Of a stretch of 64,000 nucleotides of DNA, positions 37,830-46,273 are shown piece after piece. The first letter of the stretch is position 1. Every line of letters starts with the position of its first letter. Origin of the DNA: PoT sp049331405 (GTDB lineage Bacteria > Planctomycetota > Planctomycetia > Isosphaerales > Isosphaeraceae); assembly GCF_049331405.1 (NCBI RefSeq), contig NZ_CP186274.1, positions 5,022,001-5,086,000 of the forward strand, written 5' to 3'. The notes below the pieces were generated by a model. That model saw nothing but the letters and a program-made list of their open reading frames with translations, was not told the DNA's origin and searched no databases. Made by a program: the position numbers and the translations under genes.

Positions 37830-40715
37830 ATGACGACAGTCGAGCGGGGGGTGGTCTTGCGCGACCTTCGCAGTCTCTTCGACCAGGGGACGGCGTCGGG
37901 CCTGACCGACGGGCAGCTCCTGGATCGGTTCCTCGCCGACCGCGACGAGTCGGCCTTCCGGGCCCTGCTCGAGCGGCATGGCCGCATGGTGCTCGGGACC
38001 TGCCGGGCGATCCTCAAGGATCCCCACGAGGCCGAGGACGCCTTCCAGTCCACTTTCCTCGTCTTCGTCCACAAGGCCACGGCGATCCGCGGCCGAGACT
38101 CCCTCGGCGGCTGGCTGCACCGCGTCGCCTACAACATCGCCCTCCGGGCCAACCTTGACAACGCCCGTCGCCAGGCCGAGGAGCGGCACGCGGCCGAACT
38201 CGCACCCGACGCAACCTCCACTCCCTCCGGCGATCCCCTGCTCCGCTCGCTCGTCCACCACGAGCTCGGCCGTCTGCCGGAGCGGTTGCGGCTCCCGATG
38301 GTCCTCTGTGATCTGGAAGGGCTTTCGCGAGAAGAGGCCGCGCGGCAGTTGTGCTGGACCGAGGGGATGGTCCGCGGCCGGCTCTCTCAAGGGAGGGCCC
38401 GCCTGCGGTCTCGCTTGAGCCGACGGGGGCTCGCCCTGACGACGACCGGCATGGCGACCTGCCTGGGCGAAGTCGCCTCGGCCGCCGTGCCCGAGGCCTG
38501 GTCGCTCGCCACGGCCAGGGCTGCCAACGCCCTGGTGCTGGGAGTTTCCACCACGGCCCTGGTCTCGGCCAATGCCTCGCGACTCATCAAGCTGACGCTC
38601 TCCTGGACGACCCGCCTCAAGATCAAGGCAGGGGTCGCCGGCCTGCTCGTCCTCGCGGGCCTGGGAGGCGTCGCGGCGGCGGCCCTGATCCGCGGGGAGG
38701 CTCCCCAGCAGGCCGAGACACAGATTCCCCCTCCTGCGGCGATTGTCAGCAAGCAGGAGGCGAAACTCCAACCCTCGGATGAGGCTCTGATCCCGGTTCG
38801 CGGCAAGGTGCTCGGGCCCGATGGCCGGGCCTTCAAGGGGGCTCGCGTCTTCCTGGTTCATTCCTTTCGATCCGAGGGCTTGAGTCCAAAACCCCTGGCC
38901 GTCTCCGACGCCGCGGGAGACTTCGCTTGCGAGATTACGCGGAAGGATCTCCGGGATCTGGCGCACGTGGCGGAGTCGAACCGCCTGATCGCACTGGCCG
39001 ATGGCCTTGGCTTCGCCATCAGCGATCCCATCAATACGAAGGGTGAGGCCCTGACCATGCTCCTCGTGGCCGATGACCTCCCCATCCGGGGGCGAGTCAT
39101 CGACACCCAGGGGAAGCCGGTCGTCGGGGCGACCGCCCGCATCATCGGCATCAAGATGAATGCGAGGAATGACCTTACGGACTTCCAGCGGGTCCTCTTC
39201 GAGCGTAAGTCGGGCTTCGACGTCGAGTCGGATCACCTCCACATCTGGCTCTCGAACCGGGACGCCCTGAAAGCGATCGTACGGATCCAGACCGACGACG
39301 CCGGTCACTTCGAGATCAAGGGGATCGGCCGCGAGCGCCTCGCCGCCCTGGTGATCGAAGGCCCCGGCATCGAGTCGGCCGGGGTCAACATGGCGACCCG
39401 AGAAATGCCCACGATCCGGGTCCCTTCCTATCGCCACCCAGGCGCCTCGGATGACGTGACCTACCTCGGCGCGAAGTTGGAACACGTCGCCGGGCCGAGT
39501 CGCCCGCTGGAAGGGGTCGTGGTCGACCGGCAGACGAAGCAGCCCCTCGCCGGGGTCACGATCCGCGCCGAGGCCGCCCTGCCCCTCAATCTGATCGAAA
39601 ACTTGAAGGCCACCACCGACGCCAGGGGGCACTACCGCCTCGAAGGTCTGCCCAGAGGACGCGAGGGGACGCTGCTCGCCTTGCCTCCCGAAGATCAGGC
39701 CAATCTGCCTTCCCAGCAGGCCTCTAACGTCAGTGGTGGAGACACGGCGACGCCCGGCCGCGTCGATTTCGAGTTGACCAGGGGCGTCCGCGTGGAAGGA
39801 CGCGTGATCGACAAGGCCACCGGCAAGCCGGTGCGGGCACACATCGACTACTTCGTCTTCTCGGACAACCCCCACCTGGACGAGTCCGCCGCCTTCCGCA
39901 GGGCCATGAGTTATGGCGTGAACACGGATCAGGACGGGGTCTTCCGCCTCATCGCCATCCCCGGCCCGGGGGTCGTCGGCGCCAGGGCCCACAAAGATAG
40001 CTACCTCGTGAGCGTCGGGGCGGAGAAATTCCCGGACGACGACCACAACGGCCTGCTCGACACTCATCCCTATATGTGCGTACTCGTGAATTATCACGTA
40101 CTCGCGGGGATCGACCCCGCGTCGGGGGCCGAGTCGGTGCGCTGCGACCTCACGCTCGACCCCGGCCTCACGCTGACCGGCACGATCCTCGGCCCCGACT
40201 CGAAGCCGCTGGCCGGCTGCATGGTGAGCGGGCTCTTCGCCATGAATTACTGGAGCAACGAGCCGCTGCCAAGTTCGTCCTTCACCATGACCGGGATGGA
40301 GCCGGGCAAGACACGGCACCTTCAATTCCTCCACGAGGGGAAGAAGCTCGCCGGCTCGCTCGAGGTGAAGGGGGATCAGACCACGCCCGCCACGGTGACG
40401 CTCGTCCCCTGGGGAACCCTCACCGGGCGGCTCGTCGACGCCGACGGCCTCCCCCGCAAGGACGCGCAACTCGTCTTCGAGGAAGCCCCTCCCGGCGCAC
40501 CTCGTGCGGGCCACCTCCGAGGCAACGGAGCGGGCATGTCGGGCCGGATCATCCCCGACGACTCGGGCCGATTCCGGATCGAAGGCCTGGCCCCGGGCCT
40601 CTCCTACAGCCTGGGACTCGAGGACAAATCCATGATCCGGTCGAAGCACGTCGTCAAAGGGGTGGTCATCCAGCCCGGCGAGACCAGGGATCTGGGCGAC
40701 GTCCATGCGAAGTGA
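37830..40715 (+). CDS. Membrane-tethered ECF sigma factor with carboxypeptidase-regulatory-like repeats (copy 3)
   Basis: 961 residues. Region 2 at about 42-108 (SAFRALLERHGRMVLGTCRA, AEDAFQSTFLVFVHKA, GGWLHRVAYNIAL); region 4 at about 143-197 (LPERLRLPMVLCDLEGLSRE, VRGRLSQGRARLRSRL); membrane helix at about 265-287 (KAGVAGLLVLAGLGGVAAAA). Repeat units include VRGKVLGPDGRAFKGARV, IRGRVIDTQGKPVVGATARI, LEGVVVDRQTKQPLAGVTI, VEGRVIDKATGKPVRAHI, LTGTILGPDSKPLAGCMV and LTGRLVDADGLPRKDAQL, ending QPGETRDLGDV. The start ATG follows GGAGGCGG and lies 127 bases after copy 2. A strong inverted repeat follows the gene. Confidence 0.88.
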   Translation: MTTVERGVVLRDLRSLFDQGTASGLTDGQLLDRFLADRDESAFRALLERHGRMVLGTCRAILKDPHEAEDAFQSTFLVFVHKATAIRGRDSLGGWLHRVAYNIALRANLDNARRQAEERHAAELAPDATSTPSGDPLLRSLVHHELGRLPERLRLPMVLCDLEGLSREEAARQLCWTEGMVRGRLSQGRARLRSRLSRRGLALTTTGMATCLGEVASAAVPEAWSLATARAANALVLGVSTTALVSANASRLIKLTLSWTTRLKIKAGVAGLLVLAGLGGVAAAALIRGEAPQQAETQIPPPAAIVSKQEAKLQPSDEALIPVRGKVLGPDGRAFKGARVFLVHSFRSEGLSPKPLAVSDAAGDFACEITRKDLRDLAHVAESNRLIALADGLGFAISDPINTKGEALTMLLVADDLPIRGRVIDTQGKPVVGATARIIGIKMNARNDLTDFQRVLFERKSGFDVESDHLHIWLSNRDALKAIVRIQTDDAGHFEIKGIGRERLAALVIEGPGIESAGVNMATREMPTIRVPSYRHPGASDDVTYLGAKLEHVAGPSRPLEGVVVDRQTKQPLAGVTIRAEAALPLNLIENLKATTDARGHYRLEGLPRGREGTLLALPPEDQANLPSQQASNVSGGDTATPGRVDFELTRGVRVEGRVIDKATGKPVRAHIDYFVFSDNPHLDESAAFRRAMSYGVNTDQDGVFRLIAIPGPGVVGARAHKDSYLVSVGAEKFPDDDHNGLLDTHPYMCVLVNYHVLAGIDPASGAESVRCDLTLDPGLTLTGTILGPDSKPLAGCMVSGLFAMNYWSNEPLPSSSFTMTGMEPGKTRHLQFLHEGKKLAGSLEVKGDQTTPATVTLVPWGTLTGRLVDADGLPRKDAQLVFEEAPPGAPRAGHLRGNGAGMSGRIIPDDSGRFRIEGLAPGLSYSLGLEDKSMIRSKHVVKGVVIQPGETRDLGDVHAK

Positions 40716-40745
40716 CGACCGGCCAAAGCCTCCGACACCAAATTC

Positions 40746-40784
40746 ACGGCCCGCCCGGCGTGCAACACGCGCCGGGCGGGCCGT
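40746..40784 (+). terminator. Perfect 15-bp inverted repeat after the sigma-fusion array
   Basis: ACGGCCCGCCCGGCG (40746-40760) pairs perfectly with CGCCGGGCGGGCCGT (40770-40784) around a 9-nt loop, 31 bases after the stop of copy 3. No clear T tract follows, so termination would be inefficient or factor-assisted; it could also protect the mRNA 3' end. Confidence 0.6.
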
Positions 40785-40982
40785 CGCCATTTCGCCGCGA
40801 AGTACCCACCTCAAAGGATTTCGGAGGGCTCCCGACGCAGCCACCCCCAAAGCCCTTCAAAATTTTTCCGATTTTTCGTGTCGGGAATCGGGGTCGGCCC
40901 CTCTCTATTTAGGTGAGCGTGAGGACGTTGGCCGACGACGAAGCCGTGGCGGCTCGCTTTCGCGAGAGGAAGGCCATTCTAA

Positions 40983-41420
40983 ATGCCCCCGACGCCCTCG
41001 ACGGAAGACCAGGACCGAACCCGACTGAAGGAGTCGCTCCACGCGGAGATCGACCGCCTGCCAGGGCGCTTGCGGATCCCCCTGGTCCTCTGCGACCTCG
41101 AAGGGCTCGGGCTCGACGAGGCCGCCAGGGCCTGCGGCGTGGACGAAATCGCGACCCTGGACTCGCTCCAGGAAGGCCGGGCGCGACTCCGCAGGGCGCT
41201 GGCCCGGCGAGGGTTTCGGCTCGCGCCCGGGTCGCTGCTTACCCTGATCCGCCGCGAGGCGAAGGCGAGCGTCCCCGAAGACCTCATCGTCGCGACCACC
41301 CAGGCCGCGGTGGCCCTCGTCTCGGGCGAAGCAGGACGGAAGGGCGACCTCATCTCGAAGCGGGCCTCGTCGACGAGAGCCGGTCGGATGCGAACCTCGA
41401 CCGACTCGGGCGGATTGTGA
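40983..41420 (+). CDS. Region-4-only ECF sigma factor fragment
   Basis: 145 residues with only sigma region 4 of the same family: IDRLPGRLRIPLVLCDLEGL, DEAARACGVDEIATLDSL, EGRARLRRALARRGFRLAP, then the Ala-rich segment that follows region 4 in the complete copies. Region 2, the membrane helix and the regulatory-like repeats are missing. Upstream sequence in other frames does not restore region 2. It is most likely a decayed fourth copy, though a short region-4 protein could still bind -35 DNA or compete with the full sigma factors. No strong ribosome site. It ends 64 bases before the DUF1800 gene. Confidence 0.6.
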   Translation: MPPTPSTEDQDRTRLKESLHAEIDRLPGRLRIPLVLCDLEGLGLDEAARACGVDEIATLDSLQEGRARLRRALARRGFRLAPGSLLTLIRREAKASVPEDLIVATTQAAVALVSGEAGRKGDLISKRASSTRAGRMRTSTDSGGL

Positions 41421-41484
41421 CCAAGAGATGGGGCTTCAACTCAAGCCAAGCCAATCGTTTGGATCCGGAAGGGGAGACTCCGCG

Positions 41485-42879
41485 ATGATCGCCAACGAAG
41501 GGGCCATCAAGATGGACGAGGCCTGGGCCCCCTACACGCCGACCCCCGAGGCCCCCTGGGACCGCCGCCGCGTCGTCCACCTGCACCGACGCGCGGGGCT
41601 CGCGGCCACCTGGGAGGAAGCCGAGCGCGACCTGGCCGACGGCCCCGAGGCCAGCGTCTCGCGCCTCCTCGACGGCAAGAGCCGGGCCTACGGCGTCCCG
41701 ACCGACTTCGATTCGACCGCCAGCCTGCTCGCCGACGCCGCCGTCGCCTCCAACGACCCCGCGCGGCTCAAGGCCTGGTGGTTCTACCGGATGATGTTCG
41801 GGCCCGACCCGCTGGGCGAGCGCCTGACCCTGATGTGGCACGACCACTTCGCCACCAGCAACCTCAAGGTCGATAACCTCGCCGCGATGAAGCGGCAGAA
41901 CGAGCTCTTCCGCACCCATGGGCGCGACCGCTTCGCCACCCTACTCGGGGCCGTCGTCCACGACCCGGCCCTCCTGATCTGGCTCGACGCCCCGGCCAAC
42001 CGCAAGGGGCATCCCAACGAAAACCTCGCCCGCGAGTTGATGGAGCTCTTCACCCTCGGGATCGGCCACTACACCGAGCCCGACATCAAGGAAGCCGCCC
42101 GCGCCCTGACCGGCTGGACCCTCAACGACGGGGCCTTCCGCCCCGTCGCCACCCGCCACGACCCCGGCGAGAAGTCGATCCTGGGTCGCAAGGGGACATG
42201 GTCGGGCGACGACCTCCTCAAGATCCTCCTGGAGCAACCGGCCGCCGCCGAGCACCTCGCGAAGAGGCTCTGCCGCACGTTCCTCGGCGAGAAGTCGGCC
42301 GACGCCGCGGCGATTGCCTCCTTGGCCGAGTTCCTCCGCCGGAATCAGCTCGACATCGGCAAGGCCGTCGCCACGATCCTCCGCTCCAGACGATTCTTCG
42401 ACGAGTCCAACATCCAGGCCCGCGTGCTCGGCCCAATTGAATACGTCCTCGGGCCGATCCGGGCCTTCGAGATGCTCGACCCGCCCCCGAGCACCCTGGT
42501 CCTCGCCGACTGGGCCGCCAGGCTCGGCCAGGACCTCTTCTATCCCCCCAACGTCGGAGGCTGGCCCGGCGGGCGCGGTTGGCTCTCCAGCCGCGCGGTG
42601 ATCGGCCGGGCCAACTTCGCGGCGTCGCTCGTCGACGGCCGAGGCATCGGCCGACCAACGCCCGTCGACCTCCTCGTCCTGGCCGAGCAGCATGAACGGG
42701 CCCGCGACCGCGACGGGGTCATCGCCTTCTGCGGGGAACTCCTGCTCGGGAGCCCGCCGAGCCAAGCCTGGCATGACCGCATCGCCGCCGCGCTCGGCCC
42801 CGATTCCTCCTGGGGCCCCGACCTCGCCCGGCGGGCCGCCGCCCTGATCGTCGCCTCCCCCGAGGCCCAGCTTCAATAA
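41485..42879 (+). CDS. DUF1800 family protein
   Basis: 464 residues. The ATG at 41485 follows AGGGGAGACTCCGCG; an earlier in-frame start lacks a ribosome site. DUF1800 hallmarks: HLHRRAGLAATWEEAERDLA, RLTLMWHDHFATSN, GHPNENLARELMELFTLGIG, YTEPDIKEAARALTGWTL and YPPNVGGWPGGRGWLSS. Members nearly always pair with a DUF1501 gene, as here, in planctomycetes and other bacteria, and are thought to act together on an unknown extracytoplasmic substrate. No signal peptide is obvious. Same strand as the sigma array, with a 64-base gap from the region-4 fragment. Confidence 0.9.
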   Translation: MIANEGAIKMDEAWAPYTPTPEAPWDRRRVVHLHRRAGLAATWEEAERDLADGPEASVSRLLDGKSRAYGVPTDFDSTASLLADAAVASNDPARLKAWWFYRMMFGPDPLGERLTLMWHDHFATSNLKVDNLAAMKRQNELFRTHGRDRFATLLGAVVHDPALLIWLDAPANRKGHPNENLARELMELFTLGIGHYTEPDIKEAARALTGWTLNDGAFRPVATRHDPGEKSILGRKGTWSGDDLLKILLEQPAAAEHLAKRLCRTFLGEKSADAAAIASLAEFLRRNQLDIGKAVATILRSRRFFDESNIQARVLGPIEYVLGPIRAFEMLDPPPSTLVLADWAARLGQDLFYPPNVGGWPGGRGWLSSRAVIGRANFAASLVDGRGIGRPTPVDLLVLAEQHERARDRDGVIAFCGELLLGSPPSQAWHDRIAAALGPDSSWGPDLARRAAALIVASPEAQLQ

Positions 42880-42933
42880 TTGATGCCTTCAACATTTCTC
42901 GACTTTGAGCCACAAGCCATATCGGAGGGACGG

Positions 42934-44132
42934 ATGCTCTCGCGACGCAGCTTCCTGAATGCGACCTTGCGGGGTTCCTCGCTCATCGCCCTGGCCCCGA
43001 CCGTGCCCGGCTTCCTCGCCAGGACCGCCCGGGCAACGACACCGGAACGCGACGGCCGTGTCCTGGTCGTGATCCAGCTCGACGGCGGCAACGACGGCAT
43101 CAACACCGTCGTCCCGTTCGGCGACGAGGGCTACGCCAAGCATCGCAAGGTGCTCCGACTTCCCACCGACCAGATCCTCAAGATCAACGATCAGGTCGGC
43201 CTGCATCCTTCGATGCGAGCTGCATCGGCCCTGCTGGAGTCGGGCCGGCTGGCGATCGTCCCCGGGGTCGGCTACCCCAACCCGAACCGCTCCCACTTCC
43301 AGAGCATGGCAATCTGGCAGTCGGCCCGGCTCGACCCCGAGGAGCACGACGGCCCCGGCTGGCTCGGCCGCGGGCTCGACGAGATGCCTCGCCCGGCCGA
43401 CGGCCAGCCCCCTCGCTCTACCTCGGCTCGGGAGCACCGCCGCTGGCCCTGCGAGGCCGGCTGGCGGCCTCGTCGACCCTCGAACGGCTCGACGACATGA
43501 TCCTCGACGCCCCGATCTCGGCCGCAGGCGTCTCCGCTGGGGATGACGACCTCGCCGCGTTCGTGCGCCGGAGCACCCTCGACGCCTACGCCACCGCCGA
43601 CCGCATGGCGGAGCTGGCCAAGGATCGCGACGCCGGCACGCGCTATCCGTCGTCGCCTCTGGCCGAGAAGCTCCGGCTTGCCGCGAGGCTCCTCAAAGGG
43701 GGCTACTCGGCGCGGGTGCTCTACACGAGCCAGTCGGGCTACGACACCCACTCGGGCCAACTCCCGTCGCACTCGAACCTGCTGTTCGAATTCTCCGCGG
43801 CCTTGAAGGCCTTCCTCGACGACCTGGCCGCCTCGGGATTGGCCGAGCGGGTGCTGGTGCTCGGCTTCAGCGAGTTCGGCCGTCGGGTCGCCGAGAACGA
43901 CTCGTCGGGGACCGACCACGGCACGGCCGGGCCCCTCTTCCTGGCCGGCCCTGGGGTCAAGCCGGGCCTGGCCGCGCCGATGCCCAGCCTGCTGGACCTC
44001 GAAGACGGTGACCTCAAGATGACCGTCGACTTCCGGCGCGTCTACGCCACCATCCTCGAGAGCTGGCTCGGCGTCCCCAGCCGCACCCCCCTGAACGGGG
44101 CCTTCGACCCGCTCTCGATCCTCAAGGCCTGA
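42934..44132 (+). pseudogene. DUF1501 protein, interrupted by a 1-nt frameshift
   Basis: The ATG at 42934 follows GGAGGG. The N-terminus is a Tat signal (SRRSFLNATLRGSSLIALAP). The first frame encodes RVLVVIQLDGGNDGINTVVP through DEMPRPADGQPP, then shifts. The rest of the protein continues in another frame: SLYLGSGAPPLALRGRLAAS, LYTSQSGYDTHSGQLPSHSN and VLVLGFSEFGRRVAENDSSG. Adding one C to the CCCCC run at 43408-43412 joins both parts into one normal-length DUF1501 protein of about 399 residues. As sequenced, the first frame ends at 43500. This is either a true pseudogene or a homopolymer error. It is the partner of the DUF1800 gene. Confidence 0.85.
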
Positions 44133-44149
44133 GATGATGAACAAGAGAT

Positions 44150-44184
44150 GGTGCATCGCGGCTCATTCCGGGTCGCGATGCACC
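44150..44184. terminator. Bidirectional hairpin between convergent genes
   Basis: GGTGCATCGCG (44150-44160) pairs with CGCGATGCACC (44174-44184), an 11-bp perfect stem with a 13-nt loop. It lies between the DUF1501 gene and the convergent cupin gene and covers the cupin's last codons. No T tract. Confidence 0.5.
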
Positions 44185-44528
44185 GTCTCCATCGAGAAGG
44201 CCGGCAGGCAGATCGCGAAGTATTCCGCCCCTTCGGGCTCGGGCGTGCTGTAGCGGACCCACTCGCCCCCCGAGACCACCACCGCCTGCCCCGCCCGCAC
44301 GTCGATCGCGCCGTCGCGATGCTCCACGCGAAGGAGCCCCTTGACGACGACGGTGTACTCGTCGAACTCGGGGGTCTGTCCCGGCTCGACCCACCCGCCG
44401 GGGCTCCGCATGTGGGCGATGCTCGCCTGAGTATCCTTGGAATTCACCCGGCCGACGTATTCATCGATCAGCTTCGGCTTGTTCCCGGCCGCCTCGATGC
44501 GCGTCGGCCCCTCGATGATCCTGGGCAT
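44163..44528 (-). CDS. Cupin-domain protein
   Basis: 121 residues, one cupin_2 domain. Motif 1 is present as SPGGWVEPGQTPEFDEYTVV, with unusual residues at the metal-ligand positions (no H-x-H), followed by LLRVEHRDGAIDVRAGQAVV and a motif-2-like VVSGGEWVRYSTPEPEG, also without the usual His. Metal binding is therefore doubtful; it may be a metal-free ligand-binding or regulatory cupin. The ATG follows AGGGGAG. It is the last gene of the minus-strand DUF1549-DUF1501-PPC operon, 61 bases after the PPC gene. Confidence 0.75.
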   Translation of the reverse strand: MPRIIEGPTRIEAAGNKPKLIDEYVGRVNSKDTQASIAHMRSPGGWVEPGQTPEFDEYTVVVKGLLRVEHRDGAIDVRAGQAVVVSGGEWVRYSTPEPEGAEYFAICLPAFSMETVHRDPE

Positions 44529-44589
44529 CGTTCGCTCCCCTGCTGCTGTGGTTCTCTGCGGTCGAGGAGACGAGCCGATCCGGCCCGCC

Positions 44590-46242
44590 TCACTTCTTCG
44601 CCTTGGTTTCCACCGGAGTCGCTACCGTACCCGGTTTGAGCACGGTGAGCCATGCCGGCAAGGCAAGTCGGCCGGGCGCGGGGAGCTGCGCCAGCCGTTC
44701 GACCTTCGGCCCGCCCACGGCCTTGCCGACGACCTGGATGGGCGCGGAGCCGGCGGTCCCCTTCGAGGTGAGCGTGAGTGTCACGGCCTTGGAGCTATCC
44801 CCCTCCGGCTCTGAGCGGACCGACGTGGCCTCGACGCCCGCCGGGAACCCCTCGAGCCGGATCTCGATCGGCCGGTTGAACCCGTTCTTGCGCTCGATCG
44901 TGACGGGCAGGCTGAGCGTCTTGCCGTTTTCGACCGTGAACCACTCGGTCCCTACGCTGAGTTGGAAGTCGGGGACGGTCGCCGTCGCCTCGATCCCGTA
45001 GACGTAGCGCTCCCCGCCATGATCGCTCAGGTCCCTGACGATCAGGCGATAGGTGCCATCCTCGGGCGCCGAGAAGAGGAGTTCGGGGTTGCGATTCCGG
45101 CGGGCGTCGTCGGCCTCGACCAGCGTCTTGCCCGTCGCGTCGACGATGGTAAGCACGGGGTCGAGCGGCGAGTCGAGCACCCTCGCCTCGAGCCGGAAGG
45201 TCAGGGCCTCCCCCTTCTTGGCGGGGAAGGCGAAGACGTCCCGATCCTTGGCCTGCTCCAGGCGCCCGCTGATCATCGACGGGACGACGATCGTCTGGGG
45301 ATGCTCCAGGTCATTCGGCTCGTGCTCGAGTTCGGAGCGGCCCGAGGCCCGACGCACCTCGATCGCGTTGCCGAGTTCGGGGTGGATGACGGTCCCCACC
45401 GGCTCATCGGCCTTGAACGTGATCGGGAGCTTACGAGCCGACTCGGGGACGTTCCAGCCGAACGCCTCGACCGTGGCCCCGGCATCGCCGGCAATCGCCA
45501 TGGGATAGGGGAAATCGACGAAGCCGCGGGTCGTCAGCGTGAGGCGGTAGATGTACGCCGCATTACCGGCGAACGCGATCGTGCTGTTGGGCACGGACGG
45601 GAAGGTGAAGATCCGCACGAGGTAATTGCCATCCTCGGGGGCAACAAAGGCGATCTGCGGGTCCATGCCGTGCTCGTCGTCGTTCTGCGCCAGCACGAAC
45701 CCCTCGGCCGAGGCCACCTGCAGGACCGAGTCCATCGGCGACTTCAACCCCTGGTTCGCATCGACGGTCGCAAGCAGCGTCTGCCCCTTGAGGAGATGGA
45801 CCGAGTACTGGTCGGATTCCCCCTTCTTGGCCAGCGTGCCGTTGATCGTGACATGAGGCGGGTCGGCGATGCTCAACGACCCGGCCTCGACCGCCTCCGG
45901 CAGCAGGCCGACCACGAACGGGCGGAGATCGGTCGTCCCTTCCTCGTCGTGGATCCGGATCCAGTGGATACCGACCTTGGCGTCGGGGGCGACCTTGATC
46001 GTCAGCTTCCCCTTGTCCTTCTCGGGCGTGACGACGAGGTCCGCGCCTTCTCCATCAGTCCAGACGAGCGGTGGCCAGCGGTCGAAGCTGCCCGTGGCCG
46101 TGACCGCGACCGACTGCCCGCGCTGCGCCCCGGCGGGGAAGAGATGCTCGAGGCTGGGGGGCTTCGCCACCGCCGAGGCCTCGAGCAGGATCGCGAGCAG
46201 GACGCCGAGCGGGCAGGCATGCCGAGGACGGAGCATGAGCAT
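44590..46242 (-). CDS. Exported protein with PPC (bacterial pre-peptidase C-terminal) domains
   Basis: 550 residues with a signal peptide (about 1-26, ending SAVA). An Ig-like N-terminal part (LEHLFPAGAQRGQSVAVTAT) is followed by at least two PPC beta-sandwich domains: GTLAKKGESDQYSVHLLKGQ through VAPEDGNYLVRIF, and SGRLEQAKDRDVFAFPAKKG through SAPEDGTYRLIVRDLSDHGG. A final all-beta region (PVTIERKNGFNRPIEIRLEG) resembles a bacterial Ig fold. No protease domain is present. It is 31 bases downstream of DUF1501 and is probably secreted as part of the same complex. Start context AAGGA is distant; a second ATG two codons in is possible. Confidence 0.82.
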   Translation of the reverse strand: MLMLRPRHACPLGVLLAILLEASAVAKPPSLEHLFPAGAQRGQSVAVTATGSFDRWPPLVWTDGEGADLVVTPEKDKGKLTIKVAPDAKVGIHWIRIHDEEGTTDLRPFVVGLLPEAVEAGSLSIADPPHVTINGTLAKKGESDQYSVHLLKGQTLLATVDANQGLKSPMDSVLQVASAEGFVLAQNDDEHGMDPQIAFVAPEDGNYLVRIFTFPSVPNSTIAFAGNAAYIYRLTLTTRGFVDFPYPMAIAGDAGATVEAFGWNVPESARKLPITFKADEPVGTVIHPELGNAIEVRRASGRSELEHEPNDLEHPQTIVVPSMISGRLEQAKDRDVFAFPAKKGEALTFRLEARVLDSPLDPVLTIVDATGKTLVEADDARRNRNPELLFSAPEDGTYRLIVRDLSDHGGERYVYGIEATATVPDFQLSVGTEWFTVENGKTLSLPVTIERKNGFNRPIEIRLEGFPAGVEATSVRSEPEGDSSKAVTLTLTSKGTAGSAPIQVVGKAVGGPKVERLAQLPAPGRLALPAWLTVLKPGTVATPVETKAKK

Positions 46243-46273
46243 GGTCGGGGGAGATCCTTGGCGGGGGCTCGGC

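Noticed and set aside
37806..40850. A minus-strand open frame of about 1014 codons opposite copy 3 of the sigma fusions (and similar ones opposite copies 1 and 2)
   Set aside because: No recognisable domain, no ribosome site, and it mirrors the plus-strand codon structure; long antisense frames are expected in GC-rich genes.
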